Shown: positions 8,241 through 17,593, numbered from the stretch's first letter. The stretch: DNA of 64,000 nt from CANLBN01 sp965230205 (GCA_965230205.1 OZ245996.1:620001-684000); one strand, 5' to 3'. The notes: generated by a model not told the origin, from the sequence alone. Translations and numbers: made by a program.

Positions 8241-10079
8241 ATGGGCCATTCACTCAGTTCATCTATAGAAAACTATTCGTTAAGTAGTCAAAAGGATATA
8301 TCAATAGACATGGATGCCGGTGAATTAATTATTCGATATTTAGAGCAAATTGGGGTTGAGTATGTATTTGGTGTCCCTGGGGGAGCTATAGAACCCATTT
8401 ACAATGCTCTCGCTCGTAGCGAACGGCGCGGCGGCCCAAAAGCTGTTGTTGCACGCCACGAGGCTGGAGCAGCTTATATGGCAGATGGCTATATGCGCGA
8501 AACAGGTAAGCTAGGTGTTTGTATCGCAACCTCCGGGCCGGGCGCAACTAATCTAATTACTGGCGTATCCTGTGCTTATGACAACAATGTTCCGCTGCTT
8601 GCCATCACAGGGCAGCCTGCACTGCCTTCATTTGGCAAAGGCGCACTCCAAGAGTCTTCATGTACGGGAGTAGATATTGTTAATATGTTTAGCAATTGTA
8701 GTCGATACAATTCGCTAGTTTCTCATAGTAATCAAGTGGAAACTAAACTCGTCAATGCTATTTTAAGAGCACATCAAGCTCCACAAGGACCAGCCCATTT
8801 ATCTATCCCGGTTGACATATTACGTAACCCGATAGATTCCGCAGAATTACACTATGACCTAGCAGAACAGCTTAGCAATCGACCATTAATGGTCGATGAA
8901 GTTGCCATTGATAAATTATTAAACAAACTATCAAAAGCTAAAAACCTCGTTTTTTTTATTGGTAACGGAGCTATTGAGTCAATCGACCTTATCATTAAAT
9001 TGGTGGATATTACTCACGCAAAATTCGTAACGACACCAGACGCTAAAGGATTAATCAATCCCTCTCATCCATCTTATCGAGGTGTATTCGGTTTTGGTGG
9101 GCACAATAGCGCAGAAAAATGTTTACGCGATGATATAGATCTTATACTGGCTTTTGGAACTGGCTTTGGTGAATTGTCGAGTAGCGGCTGGTGTGATAGC
9201 GTCCTCAATACAAAACTTATTCATATAGATGAGTTTGAAGATAACCTTATTCGCTCCCCCATGGCGAAACTACATGTTAAAGGCCATATTAGAACTACCA
9301 GCGCTCGGCTCATAGAAAAATTACTAATATCAAGTCATCAAAAAATTGCCTCTGCCAACAATTATACAGGGCATCACCTAAACCCAAAATTAGAGTTTGA
9401 AAATATCGAAAGTTATTCTTCAGGCGCAAGCCCAATTAAACCACAGCGGCTGATGAAGGAACTCTCTGACCGGTTTCCACCCCATACTCGCTTTCTTGCC
9501 GATACAGGCAATAGCATGATATGGGCCGCACACTACTTACAACCTCACAATAGGCGAGAGCCCAGTATTTATAAAACAAATACGAATCAACATTTAATTG
9601 AACAACGTTCACACAAGTCCAATTGGCTAAGAATCACTTTAGATTTTGCCACCATGGGCTGGGCTATTGGAGCTGCGGTAGGCATTGCAAGAGGAAATCC
9701 TAAATGTCCTACCGTGTGCATTACAGGCGATGGAGCCTATCTTATGTGCGGCCAGGAAATAACTGTCGCAGCGCAAGAAGCACTACCTGTTATTTTTGTT
9801 ATTTTAAATGATGGCGCATACGGTATGGTTAAACATGGTCAACGCTTGGCTGGCGCAGAACCGATTGCCCACGAGCTTAATGAAATAAATTTTAAGCAGT
9901 TAGCAGAATCAATGAATATCCCTGCCCATATTATTAATGCTCCTGAAGATTTTAATCATATCGATTTTCAGCAGTTATTGAACCGCAAAGGCCCCACTCT
10001 TTTTGATGTTCGCATCGATAAAGAAGAAGTTCCTCCTATGGCTCTACGCCTTAAAGCTTTAGGAAGCTTTAAAGATTAA
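8241..10079 (+). CDS. ThDP-dependent acetolactate-synthase-like enzyme
   Basis: A 612-residue thiamine-diphosphate enzyme of the acetohydroxyacid synthase/2-oxoacid decarboxylase superfamily. It shows the cofactor-activating glutamate E74 in ARHEAGAAYMADGY, the pyrimidine-side SGPGATNLITGV at about 98-109, a central Rossmann-like domain (about 220-360), and the Mg-ThDP motif from GDG (496-498) to NDG (523-525). It is not a standard IlvB: no small subunit is nearby and two citrate-synthase-like genes follow in the same operon (28 bp, then a 4-bp overlap). That suggests the C-C bond chemistry is coupled to an acyl-CoA or citrate-like intermediate. The start at 8241 has AAGGT at good spacing, and the extra N-terminal 20 residues are not part of the fold. 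Substrate unknown. Confidence 0.85.
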   Translation: MGHSLSSSIENYSLSSQKDISIDMDAGELIIRYLEQIGVEYVFGVPGGAIEPIYNALARSERRGGPKAVVARHEAGAAYMADGYMRETGKLGVCIATSGPGATNLITGVSCAYDNNVPLLAITGQPALPSFGKGALQESSCTGVDIVNMFSNCSRYNSLVSHSNQVETKLVNAILRAHQAPQGPAHLSIPVDILRNPIDSAELHYDLAEQLSNRPLMVDEVAIDKLLNKLSKAKNLVFFIGNGAIESIDLIIKLVDITHAKFVTTPDAKGLINPSHPSYRGVFGFGGHNSAEKCLRDDIDLILAFGTGFGELSSSGWCDSVLNTKLIHIDEFEDNLIRSPMAKLHVKGHIRTTSARLIEKLLISSHQKIASANNYTGHHLNPKLEFENIESYSSGASPIKPQRLMKELSDRFPPHTRFLADTGNSMIWAAHYLQPHNRREPSIYKTNTNQHLIEQRSHKSNWLRITLDFATMGWAIGAAVGIARGNPKCPTVCITGDGAYLMCGQEITVAAQEALPVIFVILNDGAYGMVKHGQRLAGAEPIAHELNEINFKQLAESMNIPAHIINAPEDFNHIDFQQLLNRKGPTLFDVRIDKEEVPPMALRLKALGSFKD

Positions 10080-10107
10080 TATTTACTAAAAGAAGTAACG
10101 AAATTAC

Positions 10108-10899
10108 ATGCAATCTATCCATACTAAAATCTGGCTCGAAGAGCCAGAAAATGATAATCCTTATGCAACAAAAACTGCCTACTGCCATGGCTATAATGTT
10201 TACGATGATATGCTGGGAAACTGTCGTTGGGTGGAAATGCTTTTCCTTTTATTAAAGGGAGAAGCTCCTACCCAACAGCAGGCGGACTTGCTAGAACACT
10301 TGGCAATTATATTGGCCAATGCAGGCCCGAGAGACCCAGCCATTCATGCAGCCATGTGCGCAGGTGTTGGCAAGTCAGTTGCTGCCTCTAGCTTAATGGC
10401 AGCACTCGCTGTAGGTGCCGGGCAGTATTCTGGTGCAAGAGAAGTCTACCTCATTATGGATCTCTGGAATAAGTTAGGCCCGAATGAGAACCAGTGGGAA
10501 AATTTTTTATCAAACCCACCCAATAACACTATCGTTTCAACATGGCCTGACATAGAACATATACCAGGATTTGATCCGAATGGTAATACAACACCGACAT
10601 CTATTATTACTATATTGAATAAACTCCCGATAGACTCCAATACACCGTATCTGCAATGGCTTGTCGACAATAGACCAGTCTTAGAAAGACTATCTACGAA
10701 ACCAATAACAGTGACAATGATTGCTGCAACCGCTTTTATAGACCTCGGATTCACATTGGATGAAGGAGAGATGCTCATGCTGCTACTTCGATTACCTGGC
10801 GCAGCAGCTCATTCGTTGGAGCAAAAAAAATATGGACACAAAAATTTTCCGTTCTATTCAATACAGTTGGAAAATCAAAATAATGAGGGACCAAGATGA
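10108..10899 (+). CDS. Citrate-synthase/citryl-CoA-lyase-like protein A
   Basis: A short (263-residue) citrate-synthase-superfamily protein like the citryl-CoA lyase group. The fold markers are GPRDPAIHAAMCAGVG (73-88), ASSLMAALAVGAG (93-105) and the C-terminal RLPGAAAHSLEQ (228-239) with YGHKNFPFY. Where active enzymes have H-G-G-A this has Q106-Y-S-G-A; the expected H/DPR region reads PGFDPNGNTTP, and the late aspartate position appears to be Thr. By eye the usual catalytic His/His/Asp are therefore missing. It shares a 4-bp ATGA overlap with the next gene, a paralogue, so a hetero-oligomer or a regulatory subunit is possible. True substrate unknown. Confidence 0.78.
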   Translation: MQSIHTKIWLEEPENDNPYATKTAYCHGYNVYDDMLGNCRWVEMLFLLLKGEAPTQQQADLLEHLAIILANAGPRDPAIHAAMCAGVGKSVAASSLMAALAVGAGQYSGAREVYLIMDLWNKLGPNENQWENFLSNPPNNTIVSTWPDIEHIPGFDPNGNTTPTSIITILNKLPIDSNTPYLQWLVDNRPVLERLSTKPITVTMIAATAFIDLGFTLDEGEMLMLLLRLPGAAAHSLEQKKYGHKNFPFYSIQLENQNNEGPR

Positions 10900-11699
10900 A
10901 CCCAAAGTATCTCAAGTCATTCTCCAATCAGTTAAGAACAAGTATGGGAGCTTGCTTTCCTGGGGAGAAAGCAGTTTTTCGCGGCCATGACCTGCATAAA
11001 GAATTCAGCGATATTGAGTGGTTTGATTTATATGTTTACGGAATTACAGGGCGACGATTTACTCAAAAAAAACTTACTCTACTGCAATCATTATGGACCT
11101 ATACGAGCTACCCAGATGCACGTATTTGGAATAATCGGGTAGCCTCTCTGTCTGGAAATTCTAGAAGTACCGCAAATTTAGCCATCTCTGCAGCTTTAGC
11201 GACTTCTGAAGCTGACATTTTTGGAAGAGGTATAGATATTAAAGCTATTTCATTTCTAAAACGCACAGCAGACTCCATTAAGCAAGGAAGGAAACTCAAA
11301 GATTGCATAATTAGAGAACTAAAAAATAATCGTGGGATAGCTGGATATGGCCGTCCTATTGCTTCTGGCGATGAACGCATTAAACCCATTATGGAAAAAG
11401 CTGAATCCCTTGGATTAGCTAATGGTATTCATATAAAACTAGCCTACCAAGTTGATGACTTTCTTACAAAAGGAAGATGGAGAATAAAAATGAATTATGG
11501 AATTATTTCCGCTGCACTAGCAGCAGACATGGGGCTGTCTCCCAGCGAATATGTTCAATTTTCATTTCCAGCATTTTTAGCTGGCATGCAACCTTGTTAT
11601 ACTGAAGCTGTTAGAAATCCCGTAGGCACTTTATTTCCAACTGCCTGCAAAGAAATTACTTATGAAGGAAAAGAGAAGCGTAGCTGGAAGAGGAATTAA
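10896..11699 (+). CDS. Citrate-synthase/citryl-CoA-lyase-like protein B
   Basis: A 267-residue second citrate-synthase-fold protein, translationally coupled to protein A, with a good GAGGG ribosome site just before its ATG. Family marks: SGNSRSTANLAISAALATSEA at about 84-104 with FGRGIDIKA where HGGANEA is usual, GYGRPIASGDERI where GFGH..DPR is usual, NYGIISAALAADMGLSPSEY, and the C-terminal EITYEGKEKRSW that matches the usual RPRxxYxGxxxR ending. Both histidines look replaced (by Gly/Arg), while an Asp-x-Arg is retained as DER. It is as long as protein A, so the pair are two paralogues and not one split gene. It ends the operon; the next gene is convergent. Confidence 0.75.
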   Translation: MNPKYLKSFSNQLRTSMGACFPGEKAVFRGHDLHKEFSDIEWFDLYVYGITGRRFTQKKLTLLQSLWTYTSYPDARIWNNRVASLSGNSRSTANLAISAALATSEADIFGRGIDIKAISFLKRTADSIKQGRKLKDCIIRELKNNRGIAGYGRPIASGDERIKPIMEKAESLGLANGIHIKLAYQVDDFLTKGRWRIKMNYGIISAALAADMGLSPSEYVQFSFPAFLAGMQPCYTEAVRNPVGTLFPTACKEITYEGKEKRSWKRN

Positions 11700-11741
11700 T
11701 CTTTTTTATTTAAAAAGATAAAAGATAGTAATGATAACTTG

Positions 11742-14261
11742 CTATTTGGCGACGATACTTTCTAAAGGAATATCATCAACCGAGGTGGGTTTACCAATAT
11801 GATAGCCTTGTGCGTAATCAACGCCATTCGCCGCTAAAAATTGTAGAATTTCTTCATTTTCAACAAATTCTGCCACGGTTTTACGGCCTAAGGTCTGCAC
11901 TACCTCGATAATAGAACGTACCAATGCTTGGTCGACTTTATCTATATGCAGGTTTTGAATAAAAGACCCATCGAGCTTGATATAGTCGGCAGGCAATTCT
12001 TTTAAATAAGCAAAACTACTAAAGCCCGAGCCGAAATCATCGACGGCAAAACTACAACCCAACTGGTGTAATTCATCGATCACTCTCTGTGTCACTTTCA
12101 CATCGAGCAAGCTGGCACTTTCTGTTAATTCAAAGGTAATAGAACTACCATCAACATTATTGATTGCCAAGCTTTCGCGAATAATCGGTACCAGGTTTTC
12201 ATCCCTAAATGCCTGAGCCGATAAATTAATAGCCACTTTTTTCAGTTGAGGCGATTTATTTAGCATAGCAATGGCTCGTTTGATAACCCATCGATCAAGT
12301 AAACCCATATCACCGGTATTTTCTAAGGCAGCTATAAATTTACCCGGCATAATTATCTTGCCTTGGTCATCCAACATTCGAACCAATGCTTCATGATAAG
12401 CTACTTCATTACTCGCAATATGCACGATGGGCTGAAAATGCAATAGCATCCTATCCTCAACCATTGCCTGCCGAATTTGTCGCGCCCAATCTACGTTCTT
12501 ACGTAGTTCTTCACTTTCGCCATCTTCAGGATTATAAACATGTACAATATTTCGGCCTCTGCGCTTAGCAACATATAGTGCGATATCTGCTTGCATAAGG
12601 TAGTCATCAGCATCGTTAGCGCTGCCATCAATAACACTGACACCAATACTGCAACCGAGGTTAATCAACTGACTACTGATATTAAAGACATGCTCACTGA
12701 TGACAGTCTTAATTTCCTTAGCGATTTCGATAACCTTTTCTATTGGCAGACTATTTAAAATTAAAACAAATTCATCACCACCAAAACGGCAAAATATATC
12801 CGTATCGCGTATATGCTTTCTAATCAATTTAGAGACCTGGCGTAAAACTTCATCACCTCGATGATGCCCGAAGGTATCATTAATCACTTTAAAATAGTCG
12901 AGATCTAAATAGATTAACCCATGCTCTTGTGGGTGGCGCTGAGCATCTGCGGATAAATCGCCAAGAAAAGATTCGAGATAATGTCGATTGTAAAGCCCCG
13001 TCAATGAATCGTGCATTGCCAGAAATTCCAGCTGCTCCTGATCTTGTTTGCGGCGCGTAATATCATCCAGGCAAATCGTCAGTTTAGTCGATTGATCAAT
13101 GGCTACGGAACAGCTGACCAATAGCTCGGCCCAACGCTCTTGCCCTTTTGCATCTTTTAAAACCACTTCAAGTTCGCAGGTTTTCTTATCCCCAGATAAT
13201 ACTGATTTAAAACGACCTTCAATGGCTCGATACTTTCTGCCATCCTCACTCGCAAGAAATTGCTTAAAAGGCTTATTCAGTGACGCTTCTATTTCAAACC
13301 CCAACATTCGTTGCCAAGCATCGTTGAGGAAAGTAATATTAAGTTCGGCATCTAACTCCATGACAACCGTTTGTAAATTATTAAGTAAGTGCTTATGTAC
13401 TTCAGACACATCTCGATAGGCAGCCTCTCGCTCTGCAAGTGAGCGCACTCTTTCGGCAAATTGACGGTTACTCACCATATAGTCATCACGACGAAGAGCA
13501 ACTTCGGATATGGCGCGTAATTGATCATTACGGAATGGCTTAGTAATAAAGTCAGCAGCTCCCTTAATCAATAATTCTTCTGCTTGCTCAACGGGGGCGT
13601 GCGCGGTCATGATTACCACTGGCTGATTTGGCTGCTGCTCCAAAATACCATCGAGCACAGCGGGCCCGTCTAACTTTGGCAACATAACGTCTAATAAGAC
13701 TAAATCATGCCGCCGCTCTAACCAGGCCTGTAAACCAGCTTCTCCATCATAGGCTATATCAACATCAAAACGCTGAGAAAGAAGCCGCTGTATTAAATAG
13801 GCGGTATCCTCTTCATCCTCAACGACTAATACACTCGGCTTTGAGGGGCTATGCCCTTCTAGCAAACAAGGGGATAAGATAGCGGGCAGGTTTTCAAGGT
13901 CTTCTATAGGCACGAGACCATTAATACCATATTCGCGAGCGGTGACTTCCGCTATACGCTCACACCAAGTTGCTGTTGTTACCAGAATGGGAATATTCGC
14001 CTGACAACGCAACGCTCCCGAACGCACCAGCCTGGACAAACGCCATCCATCTAGTTCTGTCAGGTCTATCTCACAGATCAAGGCTTCGATTGGCTGCGTT
14101 CTCAACACACTTAAGGCACTTCTGGCGGTATCTACCGTTGTCACATGCTTATAACCCGCTAAAGCAAGCGCCTTCTTAATGCGCTCACTGGGAGGAGATT
14201 CGCTCTGTACAACCAGAATATTCAGATTTGGATGTGTGTTATTAGCATTATTATGGGGCAT
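11742..14261 (-). CDS. REC-REC-PAS-GGDEF-EAL cyclic-di-GMP protein
   Basis: An 839-residue cytoplasmic regulator of cyclic-di-GMP. Domains in order: a degenerate receiver (13-130) in which the phosphoacceptor aligns with E64, a canonical receiver (143-255; D191 in LLDVMLPKLDG, K241 in TKPF), a PAS domain (290-405), a GGDEF domain with intact GGDEF (494-498) and an inhibitory RxxD site (RDTD, 485-488), and an EAL domain with EALVR (624-628), INLSAQ, DDFGSG, KLDGSF and AEFVENEE. Both the cyclase and phosphodiesterase motifs look intact, so it may do either depending on phosphorylation. It stands alone, convergent with the upstream operon, with no cognate kinase beside it. Confidence 0.93.
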   Translation of the reverse strand: MPHNNANNTHPNLNILVVQSESPPSERIKKALALAGYKHVTTVDTARSALSVLRTQPIEALICEIDLTELDGWRLSRLVRSGALRCQANIPILVTTATWCERIAEVTAREYGINGLVPIEDLENLPAILSPCLLEGHSPSKPSVLVVEDEEDTAYLIQRLLSQRFDVDIAYDGEAGLQAWLERRHDLVLLDVMLPKLDGPAVLDGILEQQPNQPVVIMTAHAPVEQAEELLIKGAADFITKPFRNDQLRAISEVALRRDDYMVSNRQFAERVRSLAEREAAYRDVSEVHKHLLNNLQTVVMELDAELNITFLNDAWQRMLGFEIEASLNKPFKQFLASEDGRKYRAIEGRFKSVLSGDKKTCELEVVLKDAKGQERWAELLVSCSVAIDQSTKLTICLDDITRRKQDQEQLEFLAMHDSLTGLYNRHYLESFLGDLSADAQRHPQEHGLIYLDLDYFKVINDTFGHHRGDEVLRQVSKLIRKHIRDTDIFCRFGGDEFVLILNSLPIEKVIEIAKEIKTVISEHVFNISSQLINLGCSIGVSVIDGSANDADDYLMQADIALYVAKRRGRNIVHVYNPEDGESEELRKNVDWARQIRQAMVEDRMLLHFQPIVHIASNEVAYHEALVRMLDDQGKIIMPGKFIAALENTGDMGLLDRWVIKRAIAMLNKSPQLKKVAINLSAQAFRDENLVPIIRESLAINNVDGSSITFELTESASLLDVKVTQRVIDELHQLGCSFAVDDFGSGFSSFAYLKELPADYIKLDGSFIQNLHIDKVDQALVRSIIEVVQTLGRKTVAEFVENEEILQFLAANGVDYAQGYHIGKPTSVDDIPLESIVAK

Positions 14262-14539
14262 GTGGATAGGTTCGACGTTGAGTATAGCTCTTCCTGAAAA
14301 CGACTGTTTATCATAACAACTTAGAACAAAAAGCTTTTTCAGTCAAATAGTTATATTCAATTTAAGTAGGTAACGCAACTGGCGATTTACTGGAATTTAA
14401 TTGCCATATCCTCAACTGAAAAGAGAATTCCCCTCTTAAATACGCACACATTCAGTTTATGTTCAGCTATAGGGTTCTATTCTGTACCCAACATCAATAT
14501 TACTGACTATACAACGGACCAAGTAACTGGAGAGAAAAC

Positions 14540-15085
14540 ATGAAAAAGTTATTATCCACTGCACTCGTATCTAGCACCATTTTATCAACATTAATGATGA
14601 GTTCTTGGGCTTATGCAGAAAAGTACCCTCGTCATACAAAAGAGCACATTGATTTCGCCAGGGTTGTTAATGTTGAACCTATTTATGAAACCGTAAGCTA
14701 TAGCGAGCCTTACCAAGAGTGTCATTACGAGAGACGACGAGTAAAAAGCCATAAGTCCCATACTGCGGTGATTGTTGGCAGCCTTATAGGCGGAGCTATT
14801 GGCAATGAACTAGGGCACAACAAAAGTAACAAAAGAGTCGGAGCAATCGCCGGTGCTATTTTAGGAGGGTCGATCGCCAACGATATTAATCACAGAAACC
14901 GCCACTACTATCACGACACAAGAGATGAGCGAGTTTGCACAACATCGCAACATGTCAGCTACAAAGAGGAAATAACCGGGTACAATGTGGGTTATAAATA
15001 TCGTGGCCGTACATACTACACTACCATGGATGAACATCCCGGGAAAAAAATCCGAGTGGCAGTAAGCATACGCCCCGTTTATTAA
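14540..15085 (+). CDS. Glycine-zipper 2TM envelope protein
   Basis: A 181-residue exported protein with a signal peptide (1-26, ending SWAYA) and a glycine-zipper 2TM segment at about 75-113 (VGSLIGGAIGNELG, GAIAGAILGGSIAND), as in the 17-kDa rickettsial antigen and SlyB/PcP groups. The flanks are rich in His, Tyr, Arg and Lys (RNRHYYHD), and there are Cys residues either side of the zipper (YQECHYE, ERVCTTS) that could form a disulphide. There is no lipobox, so it is probably periplasmic or inserted in the outer membrane. It lies upstream of the PepSY-like and PhoPQ-like genes on the same strand. A well-placed AGGAG-like site (GGAGAG) precedes the ATG. Confidence 0.8.
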   Translation: MKKLLSTALVSSTILSTLMMSSWAYAEKYPRHTKEHIDFARVVNVEPIYETVSYSEPYQECHYERRRVKSHKSHTAVIVGSLIGGAIGNELGHNKSNKRVGAIAGAILGGSIANDINHRNRHYYHDTRDERVCTTSQHVSYKEEITGYNVGYKYRGRTYYTTMDEHPGKKIRVAVSIRPVY

Positions 15086-15177
15086 TAAAAGTCTATACTG
15101 TTAGCTTAGGCAATTGTGTAAAAATATAAAAATGCCCAAGCTAAACAGCAGCTATACAACAGGGTGCAAATACATTT

Positions 15178-15426
15178 ATGACATATTACCAACATTGGCT
15201 ACTTCGGTTTTGTTTACTTTTTTGCTTATCTTTCAGCTTGTGTATTCCTGTCAATGCCATTGCTCAGTCGCTCTCTCCTGGTGAAGCGGCTGAACAGGCA
15301 AAAGCACGAACAGGCGGTAAAGTATTAAAAGTAAAACAGAAAAAAGAAGGGGGATACCGAGTTAAAGTACTGATGCCAAATGGTCAGGTTCGCAATATCT
15401 ATATTGGTAAAAGCAAACGGAAATAA
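15178..15426 (+). CDS. Small exported PepSY-like protein
   Basis: An 82-residue protein with an N-terminal signal sequence (about 1-30, ending AIAQS) followed by one short domain whose pattern, SPGEAAEQAKARTGGKVLKVKQ then GGYRVKVLMPNGQVRNIYI, is that of a PepSY-like module. Such small PepSY proteins often precede two-component genes and may modulate the sensor or periplasmic proteases. It sits 51 bp before a PhoP-like regulator on the same strand, which fits that role. The function is inferred. Confidence 0.72.
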   Translation: MTYYQHWLLRFCLLFCLSFSLCIPVNAIAQSLSPGEAAEQAKARTGGKVLKVKQKKEGGYRVKVLMPNGQVRNIYIGKSKRK

Positions 15427-15477
15427 ACCACCAATACGAACCCTAAAAGTCAATCTAGTGATATTCAGGATAAAATT

Positions 15478-16167
15478 ATGCGCTTGCTCCTTATCGAAGA
15501 CGAACCACAGTTACGAGAAAATCTAAATCAGTTCCTCATAAAATCCGATTACAGTGTTGATAGTGCAGACAATGGCCGCGACGGCTTATTTCTTGGTTCT
15601 GAGCACCCCTATGATATCGCCGTCATTGATATTGGGCTTCCAGAAATTAACGGCATTGACGTAATCAAGCGTTTAAGAGAACAAGATATTACATTCCCCA
15701 TATTAATTTTAACCGCCAGAGGAAACTGGCAAGATAAAGTGGAAGGCTTAGAGGCCGGTGCCGATGATTATCTAGTTAAACCCTTTCACAATGAAGAACT
15801 ACGCGCTCGTTTAAATGCTCTAACACGTCGCTCTAAAGGTCATGCTTCTCCAGAGCTTCGTTATGAGGCACTCGTTATCAATACTGCAAGCAAGGTAGTA
15901 TCTGTCAATAATGAAGTTCTTACTCTAACGCAATATGAATACAATACATTGGAATATCTCGCTCTAAATTATGAAAGAGTAATTTCTAAAACAGAGCTGA
16001 CAGAACACCTTTATGACCAAGATTTCGATCTGGACAGTAATGTTATAGAGGTACTAATTGGCCGCTTGCGTAAAAAAATAGACCCCGATGGCACTCTAAA
16101 GCCAATTACAACATTACGTGGCCAAGGTTACAGACTTAGTTTAAAAGCTGAAGCAGCTCCCATATAG
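15478..16167 (+). CDS. PhoP/OmpR-family response regulator
   Basis: A 229-residue response regulator: receiver domain with the acidic pair E7/D8, phosphoacceptor D51 in VIDIGLPEINGID and K in DDYLVKPF, then a winged-helix DNA-binding domain (about 125-222) with LTQYEYNTLEYLALN, VLIGRLRKKIDP and TLRGQGYRL. It is followed 16 bp later by its sensor kinase, whose C-terminal part resembles PhoQ, so a PhoP-like role (envelope, divalent-cation or antimicrobial-peptide response) is plausible. The upstream PepSY-like gene may be in the same operon. Confidence 0.93.
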   Translation: MRLLLIEDEPQLRENLNQFLIKSDYSVDSADNGRDGLFLGSEHPYDIAVIDIGLPEINGIDVIKRLREQDITFPILILTARGNWQDKVEGLEAGADDYLVKPFHNEELRARLNALTRRSKGHASPELRYEALVINTASKVVSVNNEVLTLTQYEYNTLEYLALNYERVISKTELTEHLYDQDFDLDSNVIEVLIGRLRKKIDPDGTLKPITTLRGQGYRLSLKAEAAPI

Positions 16168-16183
16168 GGACAACAATAATCTT

Positions 16184-17587
16184 ATGTCAGAGCATCAATT
16201 AAAACGCTACCTGCCATTAAACTCTCTTGTTGGCCGCTTTGTTTTTGCCTCATTAATTCTATTACCCCTGTTTATATCGCTTAGTGGTACCTTGTTAATT
16301 AACACCTTTGAGCACAGTCAAAAAAGAGCAGAACAAGAAAAGCTCCAAGCTCAGCTATATGTACTACTGAGTGTTAGTGAAGTTGAAGACCAACAATTGA
16401 TTTTACCTAAAGCCTTAACAGAGCCCCGCTTCAACCAGCAAAACTCTGGACTTTATGGTTTTATATATAATGGAGAAGGCGAAGAGCTCTGGCGCTCACA
16501 ATCTGCTTCATTGTTAATGTCATCATTGAATGATAATGCTATTGATTTTAGTGTTGGCAATCAACTATTCACACAAACCAAACTCAACGACGATATAACA
16601 CTGAATCGTTTTAATTATGATATAGAATGGATTAATGAAGATGAAAGCATCATCCCTTTAAGATTTATTATTGCTAACGATAATGCTCCTCTCGTTGCCG
16701 AACTGTCCAGCTATAAAAAGCGCTTATGGCAATGGTTAGGAGCCATGGGATTACTATTAATTATCACTCAAATGCTCATTATGCGCTGGGGCCTGCAACC
16801 ATTAAAACGCCTTTCAAGACAGCTAAGCGAATTACAAGAAAGCAAAATCAAACAATTAGATAAAGATTACCCAAAAGAAATTCAGCCGGTAACTGAGAAT
16901 TTCAACACCATATTGGCTCATGAAAAGCAGCAGCGCGAGCGCTATCGCAATACAATGTCAGATCTGGCACACAGCTTAAAAACACCTCTCGCCGTTATAC
17001 AAAGTCAGATCGACGATGAAAAAGATACAAAGCAAAACATTCATGATCAATTAGACAGAATTAACCAGATTATCAGTCATCAACTGAAGCGAGCAGTGAT
17101 TCGTGTCAACCAAAATGCAATCACTCACCACACCAATAAAATTTCTGTTAGTGCGATGGTGAATAGACTAACCAAGATTCTTAACAAAGTTTATGCTGAT
17201 AAAAAAATTACGTTCAATAATACTATCGATGGCAGCATCGGATTTTTTGGTGACGAGGCTGATTTATTAGAGGTTATGGGAAACTTATTGGATAACGCCT
17301 GTAAATACGGGAAGAATGTGGTCACTATCACAGGCGAAATTCAAAAAGATAAACTATTAATCTGTATTAGTGATAATGGAGGTGGTATCCCTGAACACTT
17401 GCAATCGACATTACTTGCCAGAGGCTCCAGAGGAGATACTGCGCAAGCAGGTCAAGGAATAGGTTTAAGCGTTGCCGTTGACATTATCAGTAGTTATGGT
17501 GGAGGATTAACAGTAAAAAATAATGTCGGGAAACCACATTTAGAAGGCGCCTGCTTCTGTATCGTTTTACCTCATGTCAATACATAA
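16184..17587 (+). CDS. PhoQ-like sensor histidine kinase
   Basis: A 467-residue inner-membrane kinase with two membrane helices (about 17-40 and 182-202) enclosing a periplasmic sensor of about 140 residues, a short HAMP-like linker, HisKA with H263 in LAHSLKTPLAV, and a HATPase domain (NLLDNACKYG, DNGGGIP, GQGIGLSVAVDI). The lid sequence ARGSRGDTAQAGQGIGL resembles PhoQ's, supporting the PhoQ group, but the sensor domain itself is too divergent to name a signal. It is translated with the response regulator just upstream (16-bp gap). A 19-bp repeat end (17594-17612) lies directly after the stop. Confidence 0.9.
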   Translation: MSEHQLKRYLPLNSLVGRFVFASLILLPLFISLSGTLLINTFEHSQKRAEQEKLQAQLYVLLSVSEVEDQQLILPKALTEPRFNQQNSGLYGFIYNGEGEELWRSQSASLLMSSLNDNAIDFSVGNQLFTQTKLNDDITLNRFNYDIEWINEDESIIPLRFIIANDNAPLVAELSSYKKRLWQWLGAMGLLLIITQMLIMRWGLQPLKRLSRQLSELQESKIKQLDKDYPKEIQPVTENFNTILAHEKQQRERYRNTMSDLAHSLKTPLAVIQSQIDDEKDTKQNIHDQLDRINQIISHQLKRAVIRVNQNAITHHTNKISVSAMVNRLTKILNKVYADKKITFNNTIDGSIGFFGDEADLLEVMGNLLDNACKYGKNVVTITGEIQKDKLLICISDNGGGIPEHLQSTLLARGSRGDTAQAGQGIGLSVAVDIISSYGGGLTVKNNVGKPHLEGACFCIVLPHVNT

Positions 17588-17593
17588 GAGTTT

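Noticed and set aside
12386..14179. Plus-strand open frames within the REC-GGDEF-EAL gene
   Set aside because: Shadow frames of a gene with clear domains on the other strand; their translations show no motifs.
15086..15177. Imperfect hairpin CTGTTAGCTTAGGCA with TGCCCAAGCTAAACAG as a terminator
   Set aside because: The stem has an indel and a mismatch and there is no clear T-tract; too weak to call.
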